NCBI GenBank assembly: GCA_030762175.1
Contig: JAUJEO010000021.1
Span: forward strand, 1,550,001-1,614,000
Source of the DNA: Metallyticus violacea
Lineage: Eukaryota; Arthropoda; Insecta; Mantodea; Metallyticidae
Reading direction: 5' to 3'
DNA: 64,000 bases
In this document: positions 27,101 to 40,500 of the stretch, one piece after another
Numbering within the stretch: position 1 is the stretch's first letter
Layout: each line of letters opens with the position of its first letter
The notes under the pieces: generated by a model
Seen by the model: only the letters and a program-made list of their open reading frames with translations
Databases searched by the model: none
Told to the model about the DNA's origin: nothing
Translations under genes and position numbers: made by a program

Positions 27101-28585
27101 AACTTCAAAAGAACCGCGCTTTGTTGCGTTTCAAATGGAGATAACTATTTCTCCTTCATTATTCTAGTATGATAGCGTTAGAAAACCATAAAATGAAGAA
27201 AGAATCGCGAACAGAGAACATTTATTTCGAAGGTTGGAAACTTCATTAAAATCGCTGTTTTTCCGTTCTTATTTGAGATAACTATTTCTCCTTCATTATT
27301 CTAGTTTGATATCCTTAGAAAACCATAAAATGAAGAAACATTCGCGAAAAGAAAACATTTATTTCGATGGTAGGAAACTTCATTAGAATCACTTTTTTGC
27401 GTTCTTATTTGACATAACTGGTTCTCTTTCATTTTTCTACTTTGATGGCTTTAGAAAATTATATACTGCGCAAACAATCTCGCAAGAAAAAATTCATTTT
27501 CGAAGTTTGGAAACTTCAAAGAATCGCGTTTTGTTGCGTTTCAAATGGAGATAACTATTTCTCCTTCATTATTCTAGTTTGATCGCCTTAGAAAACCATA
27601 AAATGAAGAGAGATTCGCGAAATGAAAACATTTATTTCGATGGTTGGAAACCTTATTAGAATCGCTTTTTTTCCGTTCTTATTTGAGATAACTGGTTCTC
27701 TTTCGTTTTTCTTCTTTATTAGCTTTACAAAATGATATTATGCGGAAAGAATCTCGAAAAGAAAAAAAAAATTTTATCGAACTTTGGAAACTTCAAAAGA
27801 ATCGCGTTTTGTTGCGTTTCAAATGGAGATAACTATTTCTCCTTCATTATTCTAGTTTGATAGCCTTAAAAAACCATAAAATGAACAATGATTCGCGAAA
27901 AGAAAACATTTATTTCGATGGTAGGAAACTTCATTAGAATCCCTTTTTTGCGTTCTTATTTGACATAACTGGTTCTCTTTCATTTTTCTACTTTGATGGC
28001 CTTAGAAAAGCATATACTGCGCAAAGAATCTCGAAAAGAAAAAAAATTTTTTCGAAGTTTGGAAACTTCAAAAGAATAGCGTTTTGTTGCGTTTCAAATG
28101 GAGATAACTATTTCTCCTTCATTATTCTAGTTTGATAGCCTTAGAAAACCATAAAATGAAGAAAGATTCGCGAAATGAAAAACATTTATTTCGATGGTTG
28201 GAACCTTCATTAGAATCACTTTTTTTTCCGTTTTTATTTTAGATAACTGGTTCTCTTCCATTTTGCTACTTTGATAGCTTTTCAAAAGCATATTATGGGG
28301 AAACAATCTCGAAGGAAAAAATTTATTTTCGAAGGTTGGAAACTTCAAAAGAATGGCGTTTTTATGCGTTTCAAATGGCGATCACTATTTCTCCTTCATT
28401 TTTCTAGTTTGATTGCCTTAGAAAACAATAAAATGAAGAAAGATTCGGGAATAGATAAGATTTATTTCCGTGGTTGGAAACTTCATTAGAATCACCTTTT
28501 TTCCGGTCTTATTTGAGATAACTGGTTCTCTTCCATTTTTCTAGTTTGATAGCCTTAGAAAAGCATATTATAGGGAAAAAATCTC

Positions 28586-31500
28586 GAAAAGAAAAAATTT
28601 TTTTTCGAAGTTTGGAAACTTCAAAGGAATCGCGTTTTGTTACGTTTCAAATGGAGATAACTATTTCTCCTTGATTATTCTAGTTTGATAGCCTTAGAAA
28701 ACCATAAAATGAAGAAAGATTCGCGAAAATAAAGCATTTATTTCCGTGGTTGTAAACTTCATTAGAATCACTTTTTTTCCGGTCTTATTTGAGATAACTG
28801 GTTCTCTTTCATTTTTCTAGTTTGATAGCCTTGGAAAAGCATATTATGGGGAAAAAATCTCGAAAAGATAAAAATTTGTTTTCGAAGTTTGGAAACTTCA
28901 AAATAATCGCGTTTTGTTGCGTTTCAAATGGAGATAACTATTTCTCCTTCATTATTCTTGTTTGATAGCCTTAGAATACCATAAAATGAAGAAAGATTCC
29001 CGAAAAGAAAAGATTTATTTCGATGGATGGAAAATTCATTAGAATCGCTGTTTTTCCGTTCTTATTTGAGATAACTGGTTCTCTTTCATTTTACTTCTTT
29101 GATAGCCTTAGAAAAGCATATTATGCGGAAAGAATCTCGAAAAGAAAAAATTTTTTTTTTTAAATTTGGAAACTTCAAAACAATCGCGTTTTGTTAAGTT
29201 TCAAATGGAGATAACTATTTCTCCTTCACTATTCTAGTTTGATAGCCTTAGAAAACCCTTAAATGAAGAAAGATTTCCGAAAAGAAAAGATTTATTTCCA
29301 TTGTTGGAATCTTCATTAGTATCACTTTTTTTCCGTTCTTATTTGAGATAACTGGTTCTCCTTCATTTCCCCGTTTGATAACCTTAGAAATGCATATTAT
29401 GGGGAAAGAATCTAGAAAAGAAAAAAATTTTTTTTCAAACTTTGGAAAATTCAAAATAATCGCGTTTTGTTGCGTTTCAAATGGAGATAACTAATTCTCC
29501 TTTATTAGTCTAGTTTGATAGCCTTAAAAAGCCATAAAATGAAGAAATATTTTGCCAAAAGAAAACATTTATTTCGATGGTAGGAAACTTCATTAGAATC
29601 ACTTTTTTGCGTTCTTATTTGACATAACTGGTTCTCTTTCATTTTTCTACTTTGATGGCTTTAGAAAATCATATACTGCGCAAACAATCTCGCAAGAAAT
29701 AATTAATTTTCGAAGTTTGGAAACTTCAAAAGAATCGCGTTTTTTTGCGTTTCAAATAGAGATAACTATTTCTCCTTCATTATTCTAGTTTGATAGCCTT
29801 AGAAAACCATAAAATGAAGAAATATACGCGAAATGAAAACCTTTATTTCAATGGTTGGAAACTTCATTAGAATCACTTTTTTTTCCGTTCTTATTTCAGA
29901 TAACTGTTTCTCTTTCATTTTTCCACTTTGTTAGCCTTAGAAACGCATATTATGAGGAAAGAATCTAGAAAAGAAAAAAAATTTTTTCGAAGTTTGGAAA
30001 CTTCAAAGAATCGCGTTTTGTTGCGTTTCAAATGGAGATAACTATTTCTCCTTCGTTATTCTAGTTTGATCGCCTTAGAAAACCATAAAATGAAGAAAGA
30101 TTCGCGAAATGAAAACATTTATTTCGATGGTTGGAACCTTCATTAGAATCACATTTTTTTCCGTTTTTATTTTAGATAACTGGTTCTCTTCCATTTTGCT
30201 ACTTTGATAGCTTTACAAAAGCATATTATGGGGAAAGAATCTCGAAAGAAAAAATTTATTTTCGAAAGTTGGAAACTTCAAAAGAATGGCGTTTTTATGC
30301 GTTTCAAATGGAGATAACTATTTCTCCTTCATTTTTCTAGTTTGATTGCCTTAGAAAACAATAAAATGAAGAAAGATTCGCGAAGAGATAAGATTTATTT
30401 CCGTGGTTGGAAACTTCATTAGAATCACCTTTTTTCCGGTGTTATTTGAGATAAATGGTTCTCTTTAATTTTCCTAGTTTGATAGCCTTAGAAAAGCATA
30501 TTATGGGGAAAAATTCTCGAAAAGATAAAAATTTGCTTTCGAAGTTTGGAAACTTCAAAAGAATCGCGTTTTGTTACGTTTCAAATGGAGATAACTATTT
30601 CTCCTTCATTATTCTTGTTTGATAGCCTTAGAATACCATAAAATGAAGAAAGATTCGCGAAAAGAAAAATTTATTTCGATGGTTGGAATCTTCATTAGAA
30701 TCACTTTTTTTCGGTTCTTATTTGAGATACCTGGTTCTCCTTCATTTTACTAGTTTCATAACGTTAGGAAACCATATTATGCGGAAAAATCAAGAAAAGA
30801 AAAAAAATTTTTCGAAGTTTGGAAACTTCAAATGAATCGCGTTTTGTTGCGTTTCAAATGGAGATTACTATTTCTCCTTCATTATTCTAGTTTGATAGCC
30901 AAAAAAACCATAAAATGAAGAAAGATTTGCCAAAAGAAAACATTTATTTCGATGGTAGGAAACTTCATTAGAATCGCTTTTTTGCGTTCTTATTTGACAT
31001 GACTGGTTCTCTTTCATTTTTCTACTTTGATGGCCTTAGAAAAGCATATACTGCGCAAAGAATCTCGAAAAGAAAAAAATTTTTTTTCGAAGTTTGGAAA
31101 CTTGAAATGAATCGCGATTTGTTGCGTTTCAAATGGAGATAACAATTTCTCCTTCATTATTCTAGTTTGATAGCCTTCTAAAGCATAAATTAAAGAAAGA
31201 TTCGCGAATAGAGAAGATTTATTTCGATGTTGCAAATTTCATTAGGATCACTTTTTTTCCGTTCATAGTTGAGATAACTGGTTCTCTTTCATTTTTCCAG
31301 TTTGATAGCCTTAGAAAAGCATATTATGCTGAAAGAATCTAGAAAAGAAAAAAAATTTTTTTCGAAGTTTGGAAACTTCAAAAGAATCGTGTTTTGTTGC
31401 GTTTCAAATGGAGATAACTATTTCTCCTTCATTATTTTATTTTGATAGCCTTAGAAAACCATAAAACGAAGAAAGATTCGCGAAAATAAAACATTTATTT

Positions 31501-34500
31501 CGATGGTTGGAAAGTTCATTAGAATCACTTTTTTTTCCGTTCTTATTTGAGATAACTGGTTCACTTTCAGTTTTCTACTTTGATAGCCTTAGAAAAGCAA
31601 ATTCTGCGGAAAGAATATCGGAAAAAAAAAAATTCTGAAGTTTGGAAACTTCAAAAGAACCGCGCTTTGTTGCGTTTCAAATGGAGATAACTATTTCTCC
31701 TTCATTATTCTAGTATGATAGCGTTAGAAAACCATAAAATGAAGAAAGAATCGCGAACAGAGAACATTTATTTCGAAGGTTGGAAACTTCATTAAAATCG
31801 CTGTTTTTCCGTTCTTATTTGAGATAACTATTTCTCCTTCATTATTCTAGTTTGATATCCTTAGAAAACCATAAAATGAAGAAACATTCGCGAAATAAAA
31901 ACATTTATTTCGATGGTAGGAAACTTCATTAGAATCACTTTTTTGCGTTCTTATTTGACATAACTGGTTCTCTTTCATTTTTCTACTTTGATGGCTTTAG
32001 AAAATTATATACTGCGCAAACAATCTCGCAAGAAAAAATTCATTTTCGAAGTTTGGAAACTTCAAAGAATCGCGTTTTGTTGCGTTTCAAATGGAGATAA
32101 CTATTTCTCCTTCATTATTCTAGTTTGATCGCCTTAGAAAACCATAAAATGAAGAGAGATTCGCGAAATGAAAACATTTATTTCGATGGTTGGAAACCTT
32201 ATTAGAATCGCTTTTTTTCCGTTCTTATTTGAGATAACTGGTTCTCTTTCGTTTTTCTTCTTTATTAGCTTTACAAAATGATATTATGCGGAAAGAATCT
32301 CGAAAAGAAAAAAAAAATTTTTTCGAACTTTGGAAACTTCAAAAGAATCGCGTTTTGTTGCGTTTCAAATGGAGATAACTACTTCTCCTTCATTATTCTA
32401 GTTTGATAGCCTTAAAAAACCATAAAATGAACAATGATTCGCGAAAAGAAAACATTTATTTCGATGGTAGGAAACTTCATTAGAATCCCTTTTTTGCGTT
32501 CTTATTTGACATAACTGGTTCTCTTTCATTTTTCTACTTTGATGGCCTTAGAAAAGCATATAATGCGCAAAGAATCTCGAAAAGAAAAAAAATTTTTTCG
32601 AAGTTTGGAAACTTCAAAAGAATAGCGTTTTGTTGCGTTTCAAATGGAGATAACTATTTCTCCTTCATTATTCTAGTTTGATAGCCTTAGAAAACCATAA
32701 AATGAAGAAAGATTCGCGAAATGAAAACATTTATTTCGATGGTTGGAACCTTCATTAGAATCACTTTTTTTTCCGTTTTTATTTTAGATAACTGGTTCTC
32801 TTCCATTTTGCTACTTTGATAGCTTTACAAAAGCATATTATGGGGAAACAATCTCGAAGGAAAAAATTTATTTTCGAAGGTTGGAAACTTCAAAAGAATC
32901 GTGTTTTGTTGCGTTTCAAATGGAGATAACTATTTCTCCTTCATTATTCTAGTTTGATAGCCTTAGAAAACCATAAAATGAAGAATGATTCGCTATATGA
33001 TAACATTTATTTCGATGGTTGGAAACTTCATTAGAATTACTTTTTTTCCGTTCTTATTTCAGAAAACTGGTTCTCTTTCATTTTTCCACTTTGATACCTT
33101 TACAAAAGGATATTATGCGGAAAGAATCTCGAAAAGAAAAAAATTTTTGTTCAAACTTTGGAAACTTCAAAAGAATCGCGTTTTGTTGCGTTTCAAATGG
33201 AGATAACTAATTCTCCTTCATTATTCTAGTTTGATAGCCTTAAAAAGCCATAAAATGAAGAAAGATTCGCCAAAAGAAAACATTTATTTCCATGGTAGGA
33301 AACTTCATTAGAATCACTTTTTTGCGTTCCTATTTGACATAACTGGTTCTCTTTCATTTTTCTACTTTGATGGCTTTAGAAAATCATATACTGCGCAAAC
33401 AATCTCGCAAGAAAAAATTCATTTTCGAAGTTTGGAAACTTCAAAAGAATCGCGTTTTTTTGCGTTACAAATGGAGATAACTATTTCTCCTTCATTATTC
33501 TAGTTTGATAGCCTTAGAAAACCATAATATGAAGAAATATACGCGAAATGAATACCTTTATTTCAATGGTTGGAAACTTCATTAGAATCACTTTTTTTTC
33601 CGTTCTTATTTCAGATAACTGTTTCTCTTTCATTTTTACACTTTGATAGCCTTAGAAAAGCATATTATGAGGAAAGAATCTAGAAAAGAAAAAAATTTTT
33701 TTCGAAGTTTGGAAACTTCAAAAGAATCGCGTTTTGTTGCGTTTCAAATGGAGATAACTATTTATCCTTCATTATTCTAGTTTGATAGCCTTAGAAAAAC
33801 ATAAAATGAAGAAAGATTCGCAAAATGAAAACATTTATTTCTATGGTTGGAAACTTCATTAGAATCAATTTTTTTCCGTTTTTATTTGAGATAACTGGTT
33901 CTCTTCCATTTTTCTACTTTGATAGCTTTACAAAAGCATATTATGCGGAAAGAATCTCGAAAAGAAAAAATTTATTTTCGAAGGTTGGAAACTTCAAAAG
34001 AATGGCGTTTTTATGCGTTTCAAATGGAGATAACTATTTCTCCTTCATTTTTCTAGTTTGATTGCCTTAGAAATCCATAAAATGAAGAAAGATTCGGGAA
34101 TAAATAAGATTTATTTCGGTGGTTGGAAACTTCATTAGAATCACTTTTTTTCCGGTCTTATTTTAGATAACTGGTTCCCTTTCATTTTTCTAGTTTGATA
34201 GCCTTAGAAACGCATATTATAGGGAGAGAATCTCGAAAAGAAAAAAAATTTTTTTTTGGATTTTGGAAACTTCAAAAGAATCGCGTTTTGTTGCCTTTGA
34301 AATGGAGATAACTATTTCTCCTTCATTATTCCCTTTGATAGCCTTAGAAAACCATTAAATGAAGAAAGATTTGCGAATAGAAAAGTTTATTTCGATGGTT
34401 GGAATCCTCATTAGAATCACTTTTTTTCCGTTCTTATTTGAGATAACAGGTTCTCCTTCATTTTACTAGTTTGATAACCTTAGAAACGCATATTATAGGG

Positions 34501-37500
34501 AGAGAATCTCGAAAAGATAAAAATTTGTTTTCGAAGTTTGGAAACTTCAAAAGAAACGCGTTTTGTTAAGTTTCAAATGGAGATAACTATTTCTCCTTCA
34601 TTATTCTTGTTTGATAGCCTTAGAATACCATAAAATGAAGAAAGATTCGCGAAAAGAAAAATTTATTTCGATGGTTGGAATCTTCATTAGAACCGCTTTT
34701 TTTCCGTCTTATTTGAGATAACTGGTTCTCCTTCATTTTACTAGTTTGATAAACTTAGAAAACCATATTATGGGGAAAGAATCAAGAAAAGAAAAAAAAA
34801 ATTTTCGAAGTTTGGAAACTTCAAATGAATCGCGTTTTGTTGCGTTTCAAATGGAGATTACTATTTCTCCTTCATTATTCTTGTTTGATAGCCTTAGAAT
34901 ACCATAAAATGAAGAAAGTTTCGCGAAAAGAAAACATTTATTTCGATGGTTGGAAACTTCATTAGAATCGCTTTTTTTTCCGTTCTTATTTGAGATAACT
35001 GGTTCTCTTTCGTTTTTCTTCTTTATTAGCTTTACAAAATGATATTATGCGGAAAGAATCTCGAAAAGAAAAAAAAAATTTTTTCGAACTTTGGAAACTT
35101 CAAAAGAATCGCGTTTTGTTGCGTTTCAAATGGAGATAACTATTTCTCCTTCATTTTTCTAGTTTGATTGCCTTAGAAATCAATAAAATGAAGAAAGATT
35201 CGCGAATAGATAAGATTTATTTCCGTGGTTGGAAACTTCATTAGAATCACTTTTTTTCCGGTCTTATTTGAGATAACTGGTTCTCTTTAATTTTTCTAGT
35301 TTGATAGCCTTAGAAAAGCATATTATGGGGAAAAAATCTCGAAAAGATAAAAATTTGTTTTCGAAGTTTGGAAACTTCAAAAGAATCGCGTTTTGTTGCG
35401 ATTCAAATGGAGATAACTATTTCTCCTTCATTATTCTTGTTTGATAGCCTTAGAATACCATAAAATGAAGAAAGATTCCCGAAAAGAAAAGATTTATTTC
35501 GATGGATGAAAAATTCATTAGAATCGCTGTTTTTCCGTTCTTGTTTGAGATAACTGGTTCTCTTTCATTTTACTTCTTTGATAGCCTTAGAAAAGCATAT
35601 TATGCGGAAAGAATCTCGAAAAGAAAAAATTTTTTTTTGAAATTTGGAAACTTCAAAACAATCGCGTTTTGTTAAGTTTCAAATGGAGATAACTATTTTG
35701 CCTTCACTATTCTAGTTTGATAGCCTTAGAAAACCCTAAAATGAAGAAAGATTTCCGAAAAGAAAAGATTTATTTCCATGGTTGGAATCTTCATTAGTAT
35801 CACTTTTTTTCCGTTCTTATTTGAGATAACTGGTTCTCCTTCATTTCCCCGTTTGATAACCTTAGAAATGCATATTATGGGGAATGAATCTAGAAAAGAA
35901 AAAAAATTTTTTTCAAACTTTGGAAACTTCAAAAGAATCGCGTTTTGTTGCGTTTCAAATGGAGATAACTAATTCTCCTTTATTATTCTAGTTTGATAGC
36001 CTTAAAAAGCCAATAAATGAAGAAATATTTTGCCAAAAGAAAACATTTATTTCGATGGTAGGAAACTTCATTAGAATCACTTTTTTGCGTTCTTATTTGA
36101 CATAACTGGTTCTCTTTCATTTTTCTACTTTGATGGCTTTAGAAAATCATATACTGCGCAAACAATCTCGGAAGAAAAAATTCATTTTCGAAGTTTGGAA
36201 ACTTCAAAGAATCGCGTTTTGTTGCGTTTCAAATGGAGATAACTATTTCTCCTTCATTATTCTAGTTTGATCGCCTTAGAAAACCATAAAATGAAGAGAG
36301 ATTCGCGAAATGAAAACATTTATTTCGATGGTTGGAAACTTCATTAGAATCACCTTTTTTCCGGTCTTATTTGAGATAACTGGTTCTCTTCCATTTTTCT
36401 AGTTTGATAGCCTTAGAAAAGCATATTATACGGAAAAAATCTCGAAATGAAAAAATTTTTTTTTCGAATTTTGGAAACTTCAAAAGAATCGTGTTTTGTT
36501 GCGTTTCAAATGGAGATAACTATTTCTCCTTCATTATTCTAGTTTGATAGCCTTAGAAAACCATAAAATGAAGAATGATTCGCTATATGATAACATTTAT
36601 TTCGATGGTTGGAAACTTCATTAGAATTACTTTTTTTCCGTTCTTATTTCAGAAAACTGGTTCTCTTTCATTTTCCCACTTTGATAGCTTTACAAAAACA
36701 TATTATGCGGAAAGAATCTCGAAAAGAAAAAAAAAGTTTTCGAACTTTGGAAATTTCAAAAGAATCGCGTTTTGTTGCGTTTCAAATGGAGATAACTATT
36801 TCTCCTTCATTATTCTAGTTTGATATCCTTAGAAAACCATAAAATGAAGAAAGATTCGCGAAAAGAAAACATTTATATCGATGGTTGGAAACTTCCTTAG
36901 AATCGCTGTTTTTCCGTTCTTATTTGAGATAACTGGTTCTCTTTCGTTTTTCTTCTTTGATACCTTTACAAAAGGATATTATGCGGAAAGAATCTCGAAA
37001 AGAAAAAAATTTTTGTTCAAACTTTGGAAATTTCAAAAGAATCGCGTTTTGTTGCGTTTGAAATGGAGATAACTAATTCTCCTTCATTATTCTAGTTTGA
37101 TAGCCTTAAAAAGCCATAAAATGAAGAAAGATTCGCCAAAAGAAAACATTTATTTCCATGGTAGGAAACTTCATTAGAATCACTTTTTTGCGTTCCTATT
37201 TGACATAACTGGTTCTCTTTCATTTTTCTACTTTGATGGCTTTAGAAAATCATATACTGCGCAAACAATCTCGCAAGAAAAAATTCATTTTCGAAGTTTG
37301 GAAACTTGAAAGGAATCGCGATTATTGCGTTTCAAATGGAGATAACAATTTCTCCTTCATTATTCTTGATTGATAGCCTTAGAATACCATAAAATGAAGA
37401 AAGATTCGCGGAAACAAAACATTTATTACGATGGTTGGAAACTTTATAATAATCGCTTTTTTCCGTTCTTATTTGAGATAACTGGTTCTCTTTCATTTCT

Positions 37501-40500
37501 CTTCTTTGAAAGCTTTACAAAAGCATATTATGCGGAAAGAATCTCGCAAGAAAAAATTTATTTTCGAAGTTAGGAAACTTCAAAAGAATCGCGTTTTTTT
37601 TGCGTTTCAAATGGAGATAACTATTTCTCCTTCATTATTCTAGTTAGATAGCCTTAGAAAACCATAAAATGAACAAAGATTCGCGAAAAGAAATCCTTTA
37701 TTTAAATGGTTGGAAACTTCATTAGAATCACTTTTTTTTCCGTTTTTATTTCAGTTAACTGGTTCTCTTTCATTTTTCCAATTTGATACCCTTAAAAAGC
37801 ATATTATGAGGAAAGCATCTAGAAAAGAAAAAAAAAATTTTTCGAAGTTTGGAAACTTCAAAAGAATAGCGTTTTGTTGCGTTTCAAATGGAGATAACTA
37901 TTTCTCCTTCATTATTCTATTTTGATAGCCTTAGAAAACCATAAAATGAAGAAAGATTCGCGAAATGAAAACATTTATTTCGATGGTTGGAACCTTCATT
38001 AGAATCACTTTTTTTTTCCGTTTTTATTTTAGATAACTGGTTCTCTTCCATTTTGCTACTTTGATAGCTTTACAAAAGCATATTATGGGGAAACAATCTC
38101 GAAGGAAAAAATTTATTTTCGAAGGTTGGAAACTTCAAAAGAATGGCGTTTTTATGCGTTTCAAATGGCGATCACTATTTCTCCTTTATTTTTCTAGTTT
38201 GATTGCCTTAGAAAACAATAAAATGAAGAAAGATTCGGGAATAGATAAGATTTATTTCCGTGGTTGGAAACTTCATTAGAATCACCTTTTTTCCGGTCTT
38301 ATTTGAGATAACTGGTTCTCTTCCATTTTTCTAGTTTGATAGCCTTAGAAAAGCATATTATAGGGAAAAAATCTCGAAAAGATAAAAATTTGCTTTCGAA
38401 GTTTGGAAACTTCAAAAGAATCGCGTTTTGTTGCGTTTGAAATGGAGATAACTAATTCTCCTTCAATATTCTTGTTTGATAGCCTTAATATACCATAAAA
38501 TGAAGAAAGATTCGCGAAAAGAAAAATTTATTTCGATGGTTGGAATCTTCATTAGAATCACTTTTTTTCCGTTCTTATTTGAGATAAATGGTTCTCCTTC
38601 ATTTTACTAGTTTGATAACCTTAGGAAAGCATATTATGGGGAAAAATCAAGAAAAGAAAAAAAAAATTTTCGAAGTTTGGAAACTTCAAATGAATCGCGT
38701 TTTGTTGCGTTTCAAATGGAGATTACTATTTCTCCTTCATTATTCTTGTTTGATAGCCTTAGAATACCATAAAATGAATAAAGATTCGCGAAAAGAAAAC
38801 ATTTATTTCGATGGTTGGAATCTTCATTAGAATCGCTTTTTTCCCGTTCTTATTTGAGATAACTGGTTCTCTTTCGTTTTTCTTCTTTCATAGCTTTACA
38901 AACGGATATTATGCGGAAAGAATCTCGAAAAGAAAAAAAATTTTTTTCGAACTTTGGAAACTTCAAAAGAATCGCGATTTGTTGCGTTTCAAATGGAGAT
39001 AACTAATTCTCCTTCATTATTCTAGTTTGATAGCCTTCTAAAGCATAAATTAAAGAAAGATTCGCGAATAGAGAAGATTTATTTCGATATTGCAAATTTC
39101 ATTAGAATCACTTTTTTTCCGTTCTTAGTTGAGAGAACTGGTTCTCATTCATTTTTCCACTTTGATAGCTTTACAAAAACATATTATGCGGAAAGAATCT
39201 CGAAAAGAAAAAAAAAGTTTTCGAACTTTGGAAATTTCAAAAGAATCGCGTTTTGTTGCGTTTCAAATGGAGATAACTATTTCTCCTTCATTATTCTAGT
39301 TTGATATCCTTAGAAAACCATAAAATGAAGAAAGATTCGCGAAAAGAAAACATTTATTTCGATGGTTGGAAACTTCATTAGAATCGCTGTTTTTCCGTTC
39401 TTATTTGAGATAACTGGTTCTCTTTCGTTTTTCTTCTTTGATAGCTTTACAAAAGGATATTATGCGGAAAGAATCTCGAAAAGAAAAAAATTTTTTTTCA
39501 AACTTTGGAAACTTCAAAAGAATCGCGTTTTGTTGCGTTTCAAATGGAGATAACTATTTATCCTTCATTATTCTAGTTTGATAGCCTTAGAAAAACATAA
39601 AATGAAGAAAGATTCGCAAAATGAAAACATTTATTTCGATGGTTGGAAACTTCATTAGAATCACTTTTTTTCCGTTTTTATTTGAGATAACTGGTTCTCT
39701 TCCATTTTTCTACTTTGATAGCTTTACAAAAGCATATTATGCGGAAAGAAATTCGAAAAGAAAAAAATTTTTTTTTTTAATTTTGGAAACTTCAAAATAA
39801 TCGCGTTTTGTTGCCTTTGAAATGGAGATAACTATTTCTCCTTCATTATTCTTGTTTGATAGCCTTAGAATACCATAAAATGAAGAAAGATTCGCGAAAG
39901 AAAAATTTATTTCGATGGTTGGAATCTTCATTATAATCGCTTTTTTTCCGTCTTATTTGAGATAACTGGTTCTCCTTCATTTTACTAGTTTGATAACCTT
40001 AGAAAAGCATATTATGGGGAAAGAATCAAGAAAAGAAAAAAAAAATTTTTCGAAGTTTGGAAACTTCAAATGAATCGCGTTTTGTTGCGTTTCAAATGGA
40101 GATTACTATTTCTCCTTCATTATTCTTGTTTGATAGCCTTAGAATACCATAAAATGAAGAAAGATTCGCGAAAAGAAAACATTTATTTCGATGGTTGGAA
40201 ACTTCATTAGAATCGCTTTTTTTCCGTTTTTATTTGAGATAACTGGTTCTCTTTCGTTTTTCTTCTTTATTAGCTTTACAAAATGATTTTATGCGGAAAG
40301 AATCTCGAAAAGAAAAAATTTTTTTTCGAAGTTTTTAAACTTGAAAGGAATCGCGATTTGTTGCGTTTCAAATGGAGATCACTATTTCTCCTTCATTTTT
40401 CTAGTTTGATTGCCTTAGAAAACAATAAAATGAAGAAAGATTCGCGAATAGATAAGATTTATTTCCGTGGTTGGAAACTTCATTAGAATCACCTTTTTTC

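Larger units (their letters stand above)
6818..28585. repeat. Higher-order repeat, copy 1 (~21.8 kb)
   Basis: Specific variant monomers follow in the same order as in the next copy: 7,482 matches 29,248, 9,248 matches 31,014, 12,335 matches 33,825, 17,098 matches 38,588 and 21,991 matches 43,482. The offset is 21,766 before about 11,340 and about 21,490 after it. The first ~4.3 kb (6,818 to ~11,110) also recurs near the end of the same copy (~24,040 to ~28,330) at an offset of about 17,220. The block thus has related ends, which would favour recombination between them. The boundaries are where the alignment to the next copy starts and stops and are accurate to tens of bases. Confidence 0.85.
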
